DNA of 64,000 bases, from contig JAWQEG010000497.1 of NCBI GenBank assembly GCA_033782935.1, positions 186,001 to 250,000 of the forward strand, in the 5' to 3' direction. How positions within the stretch are numbered: position 1 is the stretch's first letter; the number at the start of each line of letters is the position of its first letter. This DNA comes from Petrolisthes cinctipes. Taxonomy: Eukaryota; Arthropoda; Malacostraca; Decapoda; Porcellanidae. Positions 22,396 to 35,200 of this stretch are shown here, piece after piece. Below the pieces are notes generated by a model. It saw nothing but the letters and a program-made list of their open reading frames with translations. It ran no database searches and was not told where the DNA came from. Both the position numbers and the translations under genes were made by a program.

Positions 22396-22529
22396 ACCCT
22401 CCTGTCTTATCACAATACCCAGTCTGTCTGATGCCGCCTCACCTCGCCCATCAGTCAGTGGGTCAGTGTTGTGTTGGTGACCGAAGGGTGAAGGTGTTCT
22501 GCTTATTAGAGCCCAGGAACCCACAGCTC

Positions 22530-22750
22530 TACTCCTACAGATAGACCAATACCCATCTGTTGTGTTGGTGAATTAAACAAGATTACTTACCATCAGGGTC
22601 CCAGAGATATACAACTATACTCCTACAGATCAACCAATACCCATCTGTTGTGTTGGTGAATTAAAGAAGATTACTTACCATCAGGGTCCCAGAGATATAC
22701 AACTATACTCCTACAGGTAGACCAATACCCATCTGTTGTGTTGGTGAATT
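22530..22750. repeat. 88-bp tandem repeat, ~2.5 copies
   Basis: Unit includes CCAATACCCATCTGTTGTG and CAGGGTCCCAGAGATATAC. Starts at about 22532, 22620 and 22708. Confidence 0.9.
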
Positions 22751-22779
22751 AATTATAGGAGAGGTTTACTGAATATCTA

Positions 22780-23220
22780 TAAGCCTAGTGATATACAACT
22801 ATACTCCCAGACTATACAGAATACACACGAATATATTCCCAGACATACTATACTTCCATACTATGCACGATTATACTCCCAAAGACATATTATACGCCCA
22901 GGTTATACAGAATATACACGAATATACACCCACAAATAAACTATACTCCCACTAACAGACTATACAGAATATATTCCCACAGATAGACTATACTAACTGA
23001 CTATACACGATTATACTCCCACAGACATATTATACTCCCAGACTATACAGAATACACACGAATATATTCCCAGACATACTATACTTCCATACTATACACG
23101 ATTATACTCCCACAGACATATTATACTCCCAGGCTATACAGAATATACACGAATATACACCCACAAACAAACTATACTCCCACTAACAGACTATACAGAA
23201 TATACACCACTACATATAAA
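22780..23220. repeat. Degenerate ACTATACAGAATA..ACTCCCA repeat
   Basis: Short units (ACTATAC, ATATACTCCCA, CACGAATATA) arranged in two larger ~180-bp duplicated blocks. Confidence 0.8.
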
Positions 23221-23725
23221 TACATTCTCACAGACACACCACCAGTACCTCTGTTGTTGTTGTTGTTGTTTACTGCACGGCGCCAACATCCACAGCTACT
23301 GTTCATATTGTGAAGGTATTGTACGTAAGTTAACTCAGCCTGGATATTATTCACTCATTCTAGATTCACTTTACCAGAATTTCTACCCGTTTCACACAAG
23401 GTAGGTTTAAATTTTTATGACACTATACAGTAATATAATATAGTACTTCTTTTTACAGTAATAATTTAATGGTTTATAAATAACTCGAAAAAATATATAT
23501 CCATTACACCAAGGTATAACTATATCATTCTATGGTGTAAAGATATTTATCTCAGGTAATAACAAAGAAATATCTGTCAGTAAATGAATAATGAATGATC
23601 TGAACCTGACCATCAGAGGTAGTGTACAGTTGTGGACAATAATAATCATCCACATTGGTGTGACTCCTATAAGTGTTTGACAACTTCCCTCTGTTTGTTT
23701 GCTGAGAAACTTTCCAATAAGTAGG

Positions 23726-23891
23726 TTAAGGAGGTGGTACAGTGTTGGTAAATCCCGAGCAACTGATTCCTCCAAACTATTCCAAGCAACAGCACACCAT
23801 AATTTTTGTTCATCTGTTTTTGTTTCCTGGCATACTTTGGAGGAATCAAGGCACTCCATAAGTATACTATACAAAATATACTATAGCTTAA
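23726..23891 (+). mobile_element. TTAA-MITE family 1 copy inside a mariner-like MITE
   Basis: 158-bp element between TTAA 23726-23729 and TTAA 23888-23891. The empty site in copy 1 (466-469) has a single TTAA. Confidence 0.9.
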
Positions 23892-23911
23892 GTACCATTG
23901 TCTAATTTACT

Positions 23912-24123
23912 GCCCGCGAAGGGGAATATTGCCTGGAGTGATGTGGGCAATACTTTAAGGGTTCTGGCGTCCCTTCGGCCCAGGCCACTCCCTTTCAGCT
24001 CTTCAACTGTCCCTCTTTCCTTTCTATTTCCTTCCTGCTTGCTGTCACATCTCTCAATTACCATTCCTGGCGCTATATGACCCCACTGTTGAGGCGCTGA
24101 ATATCAGTCTATCAATCAATCAG
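23912..24123. mobile_element. SINE-like insertion with 11-bp target duplication
   Basis: 212-bp insert flanked by TCTAATTTACT (23901-23911) and TCTAATATACT (24124-24134). It begins GCCCGCGAAGGGG and ends with ..TCAGTCTATCAATCAATCAG. Long, variable duplications point to target-primed retroposition. Confidence 0.7.
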
Positions 24124-24377
24124 TCTAATATACTACAAACAACTACTTACTATTCAAAACAATAACATTATATGAAAACGGGAAAACGTTAGTATACATT
24201 AGTATATACCGTATTTAATTGTTTGAGTTATCCATATGTGTATTGAAACTTTTGTCCACCACTGTACATGTATAAATTATGGAGAGAGATACAGTAGATG
24301 TGACGCCTTAATTATTAATGAGCTACAAAGTTGACGAACGAGTTCCACCACATCAAGCATAACTTGAATCTGTATAC

Positions 24378-24517
24378 TTTGTTGTTATATCTGGAGGGCT
24401 GCTGATTCCTCCAAACTATGCCACGAAACATGTCCCCTATTAGTAACAGTGAGGTGGCATGTTTTCCTGGCATAGTTTGGAGGAATCAGTAGCCCTTCAC
24501 TTTACCAACAAGACAAT
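24378..24517. mobile_element. TTAA-type MITE, family 3
   Basis: Near-palindrome: GGAGGGCTGCTGATTCCTCC..TATGCC .. GGCATAGTTTGGAGGAATCAG. Confidence 0.65.
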
Positions 24518-24674
24518 CTTCCTTAACAAACAAGCATCAGTCCTTATAAGATCAAGGCCACATTATTTATACTTCACTGTGAGTCATTTATACTTGTTAA
24601 TCCAAAGCATAAAACTTCCATGTAGCATTACTGTATATATCACACAACAATGAACCATCAGACAACACAACAAG

Positions 24675-24803
24675 CCTAGGACCGTATTCAAGAACATTTA
24701 TGGTGCATACGATGGTGTGGTTCCGGTACGATGGCTCCATAGACAAACAACAGAGCCATCATCGTACTGGTACCACACCATGGACGTTCTTGCATACGGC
24801 CCA
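24675..24803. mobile_element. Palindromic MITE (CAAGAACAT family)
   Basis: GACCGTATTCAAGAACATTT .. ACGTTCTTGCATACGGCCC. Arms ~55 bp, single hairpin. Confidence 0.8.
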
Positions 24804-24869
24804 AGGTGTCACACTGATTATATTCGGTGGTTGATTGTCTATTGGAAGAAGCAGAGAAAGTGTTGGTGT

Positions 24870-25045
24870 TACAGTCTGGTGACTGAACTTATAACACTGT
24901 GTGAGTAATGAGTGTTGTTATATTGGCCACAGATACATACTATTGGAAGCAGATCTGGATATTTATTATGTCTGGTGACTGAACTTACTTATAACACTGT
25001 GTGAGTAATGAGTGTTGTTATATTGGCCACAGATACATACTTGTG
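24870..25045. repeat. Local duplication, ~100-bp spacing
   Basis: AGTCTGGTGACTGAACTTATAAC through CCACAGATACATAC is present twice (24870-24950 and 24972-25042). Confidence 0.85.
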
Positions 25046-25082
25046 TTAGTTATATATTACAGTGTGTGTATATCAGGGTTAG

Positions 25083-25222
25083 TTAAAGGAGTAGTTACAA
25101 TTATGGTAAATCTGGAGCAACTGATTCCTCCAAACCATTCCAGGCAACAGGTCACCATTATTTATGTTACTATAGCCCTGTTTTCTGGCATACTTTGGAG
25201 GAATCAATGTGCTCTAAGGTAA
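25083..25222 (+). mobile_element. TTAA-MITE family 1 copy (right end lost)
   Basis: TTAA at 25083-25086, then AGGAGTAGTTACAATTATGG and the standard internal blocks. Confidence 0.75.
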
Positions 25223-25397
25223 CAGAGTTGTGGGAGTCATATAATCGTAACCACATTAACCAAACAGTCTAACCCTTTCATTGTACTTACCACATCATCA
25301 CTTTCATTGTGGTCACATCAAGATATCTCAGGATGTAACACAACAATAATCATGATATATTTGATGTTCCTGTGTATGATAATAATACAGTCGGTGT

Positions 25398-25592
25398 CAT
25401 TAAAGCCCATTCCACACGAGAGTCAAAAACACGACGGGCACGGGCAACCGGGTGAAATTCTCTAGCATTTTACCAGTGTTACCAGATCAAGTAGTCCCCG
25501 GCAGCCATTGGCCATTTGTGCCCGCCATCCACCCACATTATTGGTAACAGTGTCTGCCCACCGTCTCTTTGACTCCCGTGTGGAAGGAGCTT
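25398..25592. mobile_element. TTAA-flanked MITE, family 5
   Basis: Ends TTAAAGCCCATTCCACACGA and ..CGTGTGGAAGGAGCTTAA are ~28-bp inverted repeats with TTAA on both sides. Interior GC-rich, non-coding. Confidence 0.8.
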
Positions 25593-25848
25593 AAGAGTCA
25601 CGACACAAACTCGTTAATAATATATTTATTGACACACCAAGTCTTTGTAACACTCTCTTTAAGTCGTTTGGAAATATAATCTGTAAGACATTATTACTAT
25701 CCAAAAAATATCCATTAAAGTTTATATTTTTATTTCCTTGCTTTCCTTCTTTTGTACAAGGCATTAGTAGATTATTTTCTTCACATGTAACAGGCGTTTT
25801 ATTTGCCTTTGCAGGGTAAAGTGAGGAGATATGCAACACAAACTCCAC

Positions 25849-25985
25849 TTAAGGGGGTACTACAATGTTGGTAAATCTGGAGTAACTGATTCCTCCAAAC
25901 TATTCCAAACAAAAACAGGACACCATTATTTTATTTTAATTTAGCCCTGTTTCCTGGCATACTTTGGAGAAATCATTAGCCCTCC
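25849..25985 (+). mobile_element. TTAA-MITE family 1 copy, just upstream of the acyl-CoA synthetase
   Basis: TTAA at 25849-25852. The right end is replaced by GCCCTCCAATTTACCGCGAAG. It lies about 90 bp before the proposed start codon, so it may be part of the promoter or 5' UTR. Confidence 0.75.
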
Positions 25986-26074
25986 AATTTACCGCGAAGA
26001 GTTCCCCCCCCCCTAAATTTAAGATTTTCCATCATGATAACCACTCTACTATCCCTATACATAAACCAGGAGAG

Positions 26075-26230
26075 ATGGGCAGCAGTACGTGTGGTGAGGG
26101 TGAAGAGCGAAGTGTAAAACGAGGAAGGATACTAAGGTGGGACGGACCAACACCTCCACTCATCCCTCACCTTAACTATGCTCACTCTATGATCAAACGG
26201 ATGGCCACACACGGACACACTGTAGCATTG
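26075..26230 (+). CDS. Acyl-CoA synthetase exon 1
   Basis: 52 codons from ATG in an 'AGAGATGG' context to donor TTG|GTTAGT. It encodes 'LIPHLNYAHSMIKRMATHG' and 'HTVALV', the usual N-terminal ANL segment before the 'W-T-F-S-E-L' block of exon 2. The frame is open further upstream, so an upstream start is possible. Confidence 0.75.
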
Positions 26231-29200
26231 GTTAGTACTGAGGATAAAGTTGGTGTTTTTGTTTATAGTACTGGGAATAAAGTTGGTGTTTTTATTGACA
26301 GTACTTGGAATAAAGTTGGTGTTTGTGTTGACAGTACTGGGGATAAAGTTGGTGTTTGTGTTGACAGTACTGGGGATAAAGTTGGTGTTTTTGTTGATAG
26401 TACTGGGGATAAAGTTGGTGTTTGTGTTGACAGTACTGGGGATAAAGTTGGTGTTTGGGTTGACAGTACTGGGGATAAAGTTGGTGTTTGTGTTGACAGT
26501 ACTGGGGATAAAGTTGGTGTTTTTGTTGACAGCACTGGGGATAAAGTTGGTGTTTTTGGTAACATTACCTTCTCGTATAGTGGTGACTGTATGAAGCATA
26601 ACAGTATACTGATATTTTTGGTGACATAAATTACTCATAAAGTGATTATTAAATGAAACATAAGTTTTTTTTTTTGTGTGTGTGTGTCATAACCTTATCG
26701 TAGAGAGATTAAGGAAATGAAGCATAACAATATTATTATTATCATTATTAATATTTTTAATTTTTTTTTTATTATTTAGTGGCATGTCGGTTAGTACTGG
26801 GGATAAAGTTGGCGTTTTCTGTTGACATAACCTACTCTGAACTTTATAGGATCATTTGTATAGTATGATATCAATTTTATCCTTATAAACTACTCGTAAA
26901 AGTGATAATTAAATGAAGCTTATATGTTTTAGGTGTATTTTTGTGACATAATTTACAAAAGGGAGATAGTGTCTCTTTGGATAGTCTGGGGAGGATAAAG
27001 TTGGTGTTTTTGCTGACAATACATACTCGTAAAGTGATGAAAATTAAGGGGATATTATACTTTTGGTACAATTGAGCACCTTGACTCCTCCAGAGTATGC
27101 TAGGAAACACAACATTATTACCTGCAACACTAACCACTGATTACTGTTGTTGTTGTTGACAGGTGGAAAGTGAGACAGGTAAACAGTGGACCTTCAGTGA
27201 GTTGTGTGAGTTGGTACCCCGTGTGTCTGGTGGTCTGGCAGAGTGTGGAGTGGGACTGGGTGACCGTGTACTCTGTCTTACACCCATACACATTGACTAC
27301 ACACTCGTCCTCCTTGCCATCATATACCGTGGTGCTACATGTGTCCCCATCAACCCAACACTCAATGCAGGTATATTATTATGGTGGGGCTTGGCTATTG
27401 AAGTTATGTGGTGATCGTATTCAAGACTGTTCGTAGTATTAACGATGATGTAGGAGGGCAATGAAAATAACCATGGGTGATATTCAAGGGCGTTCATGGT
27501 GTTGACAATGGTGTGGTACCTGTATGATGACTCCAGATATAGACAACAGATTTATCGTACTTGTACCACGTCATCGTCAACACTATGGATATTATTGCAT
27601 ACAACCTTGCGTTCTGCAGCTTCAGCTTTTTGTGGATATATGTATATTAGTCCTTTGAGGGTCAAGACCATTATTCAGTAAATTATTAAGGGAGAATAAT
27701 AATGCTATAAATGTGTACATACTGGATACTCACATTATTTTATGTCGTCAATATGTCCATATTATATATACATTTTTTTTTCATCTACCACCCTTTGAAG
27801 ATAAATGAAAAATGGGGTATTGATGATGATTTATTTTATAATTATATAGATTTTATATATTTTTATTGATAATTAATGATTATTACTATTATTATTAATG
27901 TCTTTATTTTCAATTTTGTTTTACTTTATTTTATTTTACTTTTGTATACACAGTATATAATTACAGCTATGATAAGTGCATAACCTGTCTACTATAGTAA
28001 ATGTCCCTGGTATGTTCAGAGGAGTTGGCTCATGTGTTACGAGTGAGTGAGGCTCGATGGGCAGTGGTTCACGAGGCCTGTGTGTCCTTGGCTGAGGCTG
28101 CCTTCACATACCTACCATCAACAACCCTGAGGAAGATGTGGGTGATGGGAGAGTCTCCTACACCAGACAAACCCTCACTACATGACCTCTTCTCTCATGA
28201 CCCCATCCCACCTCTCACCACGGTAGGAAGGCAACCACCGCTACTAAGTGCCCATTCCACAGTGGTTTGTTTTGGTTTGTAAGCACCATAAAGAAAGAAA
28301 CTGAACTGTGTAAATGACTCATGAGCGAATTATTTGATGAATTTGATAACTCTACTATAAAACCATGGTAATAATGGAACTGCCTGACATGTTTTGTGGA
28401 TATGGATACTGAGTTTGTTGGTTATAATTAAGACTGACAGGTGTGGTTGGTTGGGGAGGATCATAATAAATCAAAGCCACTGTGGAATCGGCCCTAAGTC
28501 TTTCTCTCGGGTTTATTTCCCTGGTAGGTAGCATCAGCGGGGTAATTTAATGCTTAAATATCTAACTCAAGATACTTAAAAGTCGAGGTTACATCTAGTT
28601 GTGATAGGAAGTGGGAAATTTTAAGATACAGCTTAATTTTATCCCATTGAATTATCACCTCCCTCGCTAATAACTTGAGAGTGCTGGGTAGATTTTGGAG
28701 ACTCATCCACCCCTGTATGGAGTACCGCTCACGTGTGTGGGGTGGTTCAACCTTCACAACACTCCTGGATAAGGTGGAATCAAAGACCTTTCGTCTCATT
28801 TACTCTCCCCCTCTTACTGATTCACTACAACCTCTCTCTTCACCGCAATGTTGCATCACTCTCTCTCTCTTCTATTACTATTACACTAGACATTGCTCTT
28901 CTGAACTCTCTCTATGTATGCTTTCTCCGCTCAGGAGAACATGCAACACTCACCAAGCCATACGATCTCATCTTATTTCTGTCCAACTCACTAATGTAAG
29001 AAACTTTCACAATAATTTGGGGAGAATGATCTGTTGATCAGCTCTGGTGGGAGTTTGTAGCCTCAATAAAGCTCATGTCTGTAATATGTTCCATGACCCA
29101 CTAGAAAGAGTCCCATCACCCCCACGTTGAAAACCATTGTCTAGGCTATGATGGTCTTAACTGTACAGCACATTATCAGTTCTTAAGTTCATTTATAACA

Positions 29201-32200
29201 TTGGTAATAAAATACAAGGACACAGGGCTGGCTACAAATTGAGGCAGATTCTATTACAAAACCTATGTTGCAAAAATACAAATATAATGGGCTACAAAAT
29301 GTGTTATATTCTTTTATTGTGTAAAACCCATAATTTATTACTTCATCCATCCCATAGTGAGACAGACAACTGTTGACTTTATTGTTGGTCTACAGACTGA
29401 TGGTTTGGTGCCGGACAAGATGGCGGCCATTATGCCCTTCTCCTCAGGCACCACAGGACCATCCAAAGGAGTCCTGTTCTCACACCGAACCTTACACGTA
29501 CCTAACATGACACACCTGTGAGTACTACAACAACAAACACTTACTACAACAAACACTCATTAAGGCTATACTCTATAACACACACTAACTGACTCTATAA
29601 CACACACTGACTGACTCTATAACACACACTGACTGACTCTACCACACACACTGACTGACTCCATCACACACACTGACTGACTCTACCACACACACTGACT
29701 GACTCTACCACACACACTCACTGACTCTACCACACACACTGACTGACTCTACCACACACACTGACTGACTCTACCACACACACTGACTGACTCTACCACA
29801 CACACTCACTGACTCTACCACACACACTCACTGACTCTACCTCACACACTCACTGACTCTACCACACATACTGACTGACTCCATCACACACACTCACTGA
29901 CTCTACCACACACACTGACTGACTCTACCACACACACTGACTGACTCTACCACACACACTGACTGACTCTACCACACACACTCACTGACTCTACCACACA
30001 CACTAACTGACTCCACCACACACACTGACTGACTCCACCACACACACTAACTGACTCTACCACTCTCCCAGGATGCTACACCTTCTATCACCCGTAACAA
30101 CTTAACTATTTATAGCTATTCTGGAATATATATAAATTTGTATTTGTAACATTTGTGATATTATCTTGAATAATTTCTTACCTACCATCCCAATACATCT
30201 CAACTGAATTAAATCTTCAAATCTTCATTATATTACTGAGGGAACACCAGTGATCTAGTGGTCATGATGCTTGTTTCACAATGAAAGATCCCAGGTTCAA
30301 ACCCCCGGCAGCATATTTCTGTTCTGTATATGTGTTCATCTCAATACCACTGCTGGCCACCCTCTCAGCTGGGATAGCACGCTATCCTTCCCCATTCAAT
30401 CTAAATACAATAAAGGATTGAACTTGGAACTACAACTGCACCAAGTGACCCACTAGAACAATAAAAGTAGACTTACCCAATTTGTCATTTATAACAGAGA
30501 CATCATACACCTCACTGAAGGACATTATAAGTGATTAATAATTCATTATACAGATTCCTGGAGCAGCTACGACCAGAGAAGGCAAAGATGACAAAGGAAA
30601 TATACAGTCGTGCTCTGCTGTTGTTACCTGTGGCTCATAGTTATGGTCACATCATGTTAGTGAATAATTTGTTTGTCGGCACCACCACTGTTTGTCTCAC
30701 CAAGTTCACACCCACAGCATTCTTGGAGACCATACAGAAGTACCAGGTCAGTCAGTGTGTGTGTGTGTGTGTAATAAGGATACATTACTAGTATGTAAGT
30801 GAGTTTGTATGTTTGTAACCTTCAGATACCAAATACAGTTCACTTGAAGACTGAAGAATATAGCAATATCCAGTTCGGTTGGGTTACCAGTTCCACAATA
30901 ATAGTTATGACGTTTGTGTAGATTGTGAGAATTAGCCTAAATGTATCCGACCTAGAGTTTTACGGCATTGTTCCCAGAGTTTTTAGTCCAACACCACACA
31001 GCATAGCCATCCATTCAATGCCACTCATAAAGCCTACTGGAAATGCTGTTTGTCCCTTATGTTCATCTCTCAGTCCATCTATTTATTCTCACAAACCTCA
31101 TGATCCTTCTCCGATGTGACTCACCCCAAAGCAATGTGAACTGTATCTGTGTATTAAAGTAAACGGAGCTCTCTGATGGCAGCCGTTATGTGAACAATTT
31201 TAATGTTGTTAAAAACAATAATGATAATAATTAAATACTTCCCAACGAAGTGTTATAATTTCCCATATTTTAGATGCCACCATTGACTTCCTTAGTTCCA
31301 AGTATATGGTATAATGACACTTTCCTTCAATATTGTATTGTGTTCCTTTGTTTACATGTACCATCACCATGTCTACAGATCACAGTGTGTCCCCTCGTGC
31401 CACATTTAGTTAAGTTCCTAAGTGACACACCACTACTCAAGGAATACAACATTACTTCAGTCAAGGCTGTCATGTCTGGTGCTGCTCCCATTGACACTGA
31501 TACTATCAACAACTTTGAGAAAAAGGTAAGTAATGATAAACCCAGTACTGTATACAAGGATAATCTGATGGTGCATTAAGTAACGTTATTAAGGCTATTT
31601 AGATAGTACATTAAGTATAGGTATTAAGGATATTTTGATAAACCTAGTACTCTACATAAGGATACTCTGATGGTGCATTAAGTAAAGTTATTAAGGCTGT
31701 TGTTATAGTACATTAAGTAAAGTTTTTAAGAGTATTTTGATAATATATTAGGTAAAGTTATTAAGGCTATTTTGATAGTACATTAAGTAAGGTTATTAAG
31801 GCTATTTAGATAGTACATTAAGTAAAGTTATTAAGGCTATTTAGATAGTACATTAAGTAAGGTTATTAAGGCTATTTTGATAGTACATTAAGTAAGGTTA
31901 TTAAGGCTATTTTGATAGTACATTAAGTAAGGTTATTAAGGCTATTTTGATAGTACATTAAGTAAGGTTATTAAGGCTATTTTGATAGTACATTTAGTAA
32001 AATCTATATTTTTATTGATTTAATTATTATATTATAAAGTTACCTCCCTATGTGTAATAAATTATCTGCCCTGTTAAGCCAGAACGAAGGTAACGAACGA
32101 ACCCGATCGTGGTCAGGATTCGAACCTGTACATCCCTGACCTGTCACCCTGTACTGTACTGTACATTGAGTAAAATGATATACAGTAATAAACAAAATTC

Positions 32201-35200
32201 CAGCACCACTCATACCAGGCCCTTCCATCTCACCCTCTTTATAAACTATCCATCTTGGACATTCAGTACCAACTCTTATCATCACACCTAAACCACATCT
32301 TTCAAACATAGTGTTAATTTTCTCATCATTCCACCTCGTTAATTAAACTTTATGCTTCTCACAAGTCATACATTTCCACTAAATATCCAATTACTGAATA
32401 TTCTACGGTGTTCATTATCCATGGCTCTGATGCATACGTCAATATAGGTATTTGGAAATGTTTGAGCAGTCTAATAGTTTATTGCAACCTGTCAATCTAC
32501 TACCATTTGATGAATGTTGCCAATTTGCTACAATACTGCAACTCTTTTCTTGAAAGTTTATGTAGCTGGTATATGTCCTCATAGACTGGGTTTTACAGCA
32601 TATTGACAAGCCTGGCTTGGTATTGTTTGTCACTAACGAACGTGACGAGAAATACGGACACCACTGAATTAAATCTATCATTCCCCACCATCCCTGTGAA
32701 CTGATCCACTGCCTCACCACTTAATCAGTCTTACTATACCAAGGTTGTCACACATCTGAATTAAATTAACCTACACTAACCAGTACAAAGCTGTTGTACT
32801 CTAGAAGTAAAAGTGTGTCCAGTACCGTGGATTAGATTAGTACACAGTCATGATAGTAATTCTGTCACTAATAGTAAATACCAGTCCACAAAGAACCTGC
32901 AAAATAATATACAAATATTTCACTCTGGTTCTGTAACAAATCAGACTAATGATAATAAGTAGGAAAATACATGCAATTAGATCTACAAGTTTACACCAAG
33001 ATAGTTACAATTAATTCATGTAGGCCTGTCCTTAGCTTGGGAAATTTATCATACCTTCATCGTTGCAACACTATATTGTTCAGTGTAATCTAATTATATC
33101 ATATTCTACATTCTATGAGATAACGATCAGACCTTGATACTTATTTTGGTTGGCAACTTTACCATAAACCATTTATATCTTCAATGTTACGTAAAGTCAC
33201 CTAGTTCCTGGTCTGTTGTAAATTGTACAATCTTTTCTCCTGGTTGAAGTGACATCATTATTTTGACATATTGATTTTGATATGGATGATCAAGAGTAAC
33301 CTCCTTGTGGCTCACTCTCACCCATACTCACATACACACTGTGAAAATAACCAGACACTATTATAATTTTATGTGTAATTGATTGTCTAGTTATACCAAT
33401 GAATTACCTGTACAATCCACTCCAGTCACTCTATTTCAATTCTGCAACTGTCACTCCTTTCCTTCTTCTTTCGTGTTTGTTTTCCCTCTTTTCCTTTTTT
33501 CCTTTCGTGCTTGCTGTCCCTCCAATGCATCGCCTTCTCTCTTGTTCTACAGGGGTTTCTAGGCCTAGGGCGGTATTCTTTCATCCTCAAATCAATCAGT
33601 ATAGCCCAGGTAAATTATATTTGAACCACTCAGTACACAGTGAAAGACATGTGCCACCCTGGTACAATGTAGTACAACATTGTGTTCCTGAAATTTAGAA
33701 ATGAGGATGAAAACAAGACCTACTTATTCCTGGTAGACCCTGTAGGACGAGGGAGAAGGTGATAGATAGACAGGGAGAAGGTAATATTTAGGAGGAACAA
33801 CAACATCGAATGAAAGGAGAGACAGCTGAAGAGTGAAACGGGTGTGGCTCGGTTCAGAAGGTCAGTCGAAACCCTTTAAAGTTTGACACGAGAGAAGTAA
33901 GCAAATAGGCCTAATAGTTATCATGTTTAATAGTGGCCTCGTAGGTGGTGGGATACTCATGGGAGCATCAATAGGAAGTAATGTGTAACTACCGGTAGAT
34001 TGAATTACCTTACAAATTCATTCCATGTGAACTGAACTCCAAACTTATAATGAATTCGCTGCTGTGCTCGACAGAAGCGACGTGCATAAAATTTGAAATG
34101 TTTTACATAGTATTATGTATGATACAGAACTACACCATAAATACATAACAATATGACCAAGTATTTTTAGAGAAAGATATTTTTTCTGCTTATTTTGTCA
34201 AATACGAAAACCATGGTTAGGTCACTAATAAATAGTATAACTCAGTAGTCTTTAAAACCCATCACTGTAAGTAATGACATGTTATTTTATTTTACATCAA
34301 TAGTTATATTACCTATTGATGTGATGTCATCTATTTTTACATCTATAGTTGTACCACCTACTGATGTCATGTTATCTATATTTACGTCCCCTGACCAAGC
34401 AGACAGGTATACCGTTGACACGTGCCTATGGTATGACTGAGACATACAATGCAGTGACACGAACCAGACCTCCACCTGATGACAACCCAACCACCGTGGG
34501 TAAAGTCACACCATATACAGAGGTTAAGGTTAGTAATATTTAGAACATTAACTAAAGTCCTAACACAAAGCAGCTTGTTCTTACCCCAATATACAGAGGT
34601 TAAGGTTAGTAATATTTAGAACATTAACTAAAGTCCTAACACAAAGCAGCTTGTTCTTACCCCAATATACAGAGGTCAAGGTTAGTAGTAATATTTAGAA
34701 CATTAACTAAAGTCCTAACACAAAGCAGCTAGTCCTTACCCCAATATACAGAGGTTAAGGTTAGTAATATTTAGATCATTAACTAAAGTCTTTACACAAA
34801 CACAGAAGCAGTTTGTCCTTACCTAAATATTCTCAGCATCTTCTGCCAAAGCTTGAGAGTAGAGGCTGTATGAAAAGATCATTGGTGGTGTTAACGATGG
34901 CTTGGTACCGGTACGATGACTCCATAGACACAATACAGAGTCATCGTACTGGTACTGTACCATGGGTAGTGTACAATAATAACATTGATGGTGTTAACGA
35001 TGGCTTGGTACCAGTACGATGACTCCATAGACACAATACAGAGTCATTGTTCCTGTGTAATGTTTAATATATTGTACACCCACGGATATTGTACTCCATA
35101 GTTATTATTATATATATACTCAGTTATTATTATATATATACTCAGTTATTATTATATATATACTCAGTTATTATTATATATATACTCAGTTATTATTATA

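Larger units (their letters stand above)
23625..24266. mobile_element. Mariner-like MITE, copy 3, carrying two insertions
   Basis: TACAGTTGTGGACAATAATA .. CTTTTGTCCACCACTGTA with TA edges. Compared with copy 1 (352-570, reverse complement) it is interrupted by a TTAA-MITE (23726-23891) and by a short interspersed element (23912-24123). Confidence 0.85.

Noticed and set aside
21928..22524. Overlapping 130-200-codon open frames on both strands
   Set aside because: They are translations of a 30-bp tandem repeat; every frame shows the same decapeptide. Not a gene.
26132..26638. Long repetitive open frames on both strands after exon 1
   Set aside because: Produced by the 33-bp minisatellite; real coding ends at the splice donor at 26230.
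28240..28497. Extra coding exon of the acyl-CoA synthetase
   Set aside because: Exons 3 and 4 join in phase without it and the stretch has matching inverted ends, so it is a MITE.
29570..30065. Regular direct repeats resembling a CRISPR array (also 19626, 31600, 39540)
   Set aside because: Units are contiguous with no unique spacers, and the DNA is from a eukaryote with introns. They are minisatellites.
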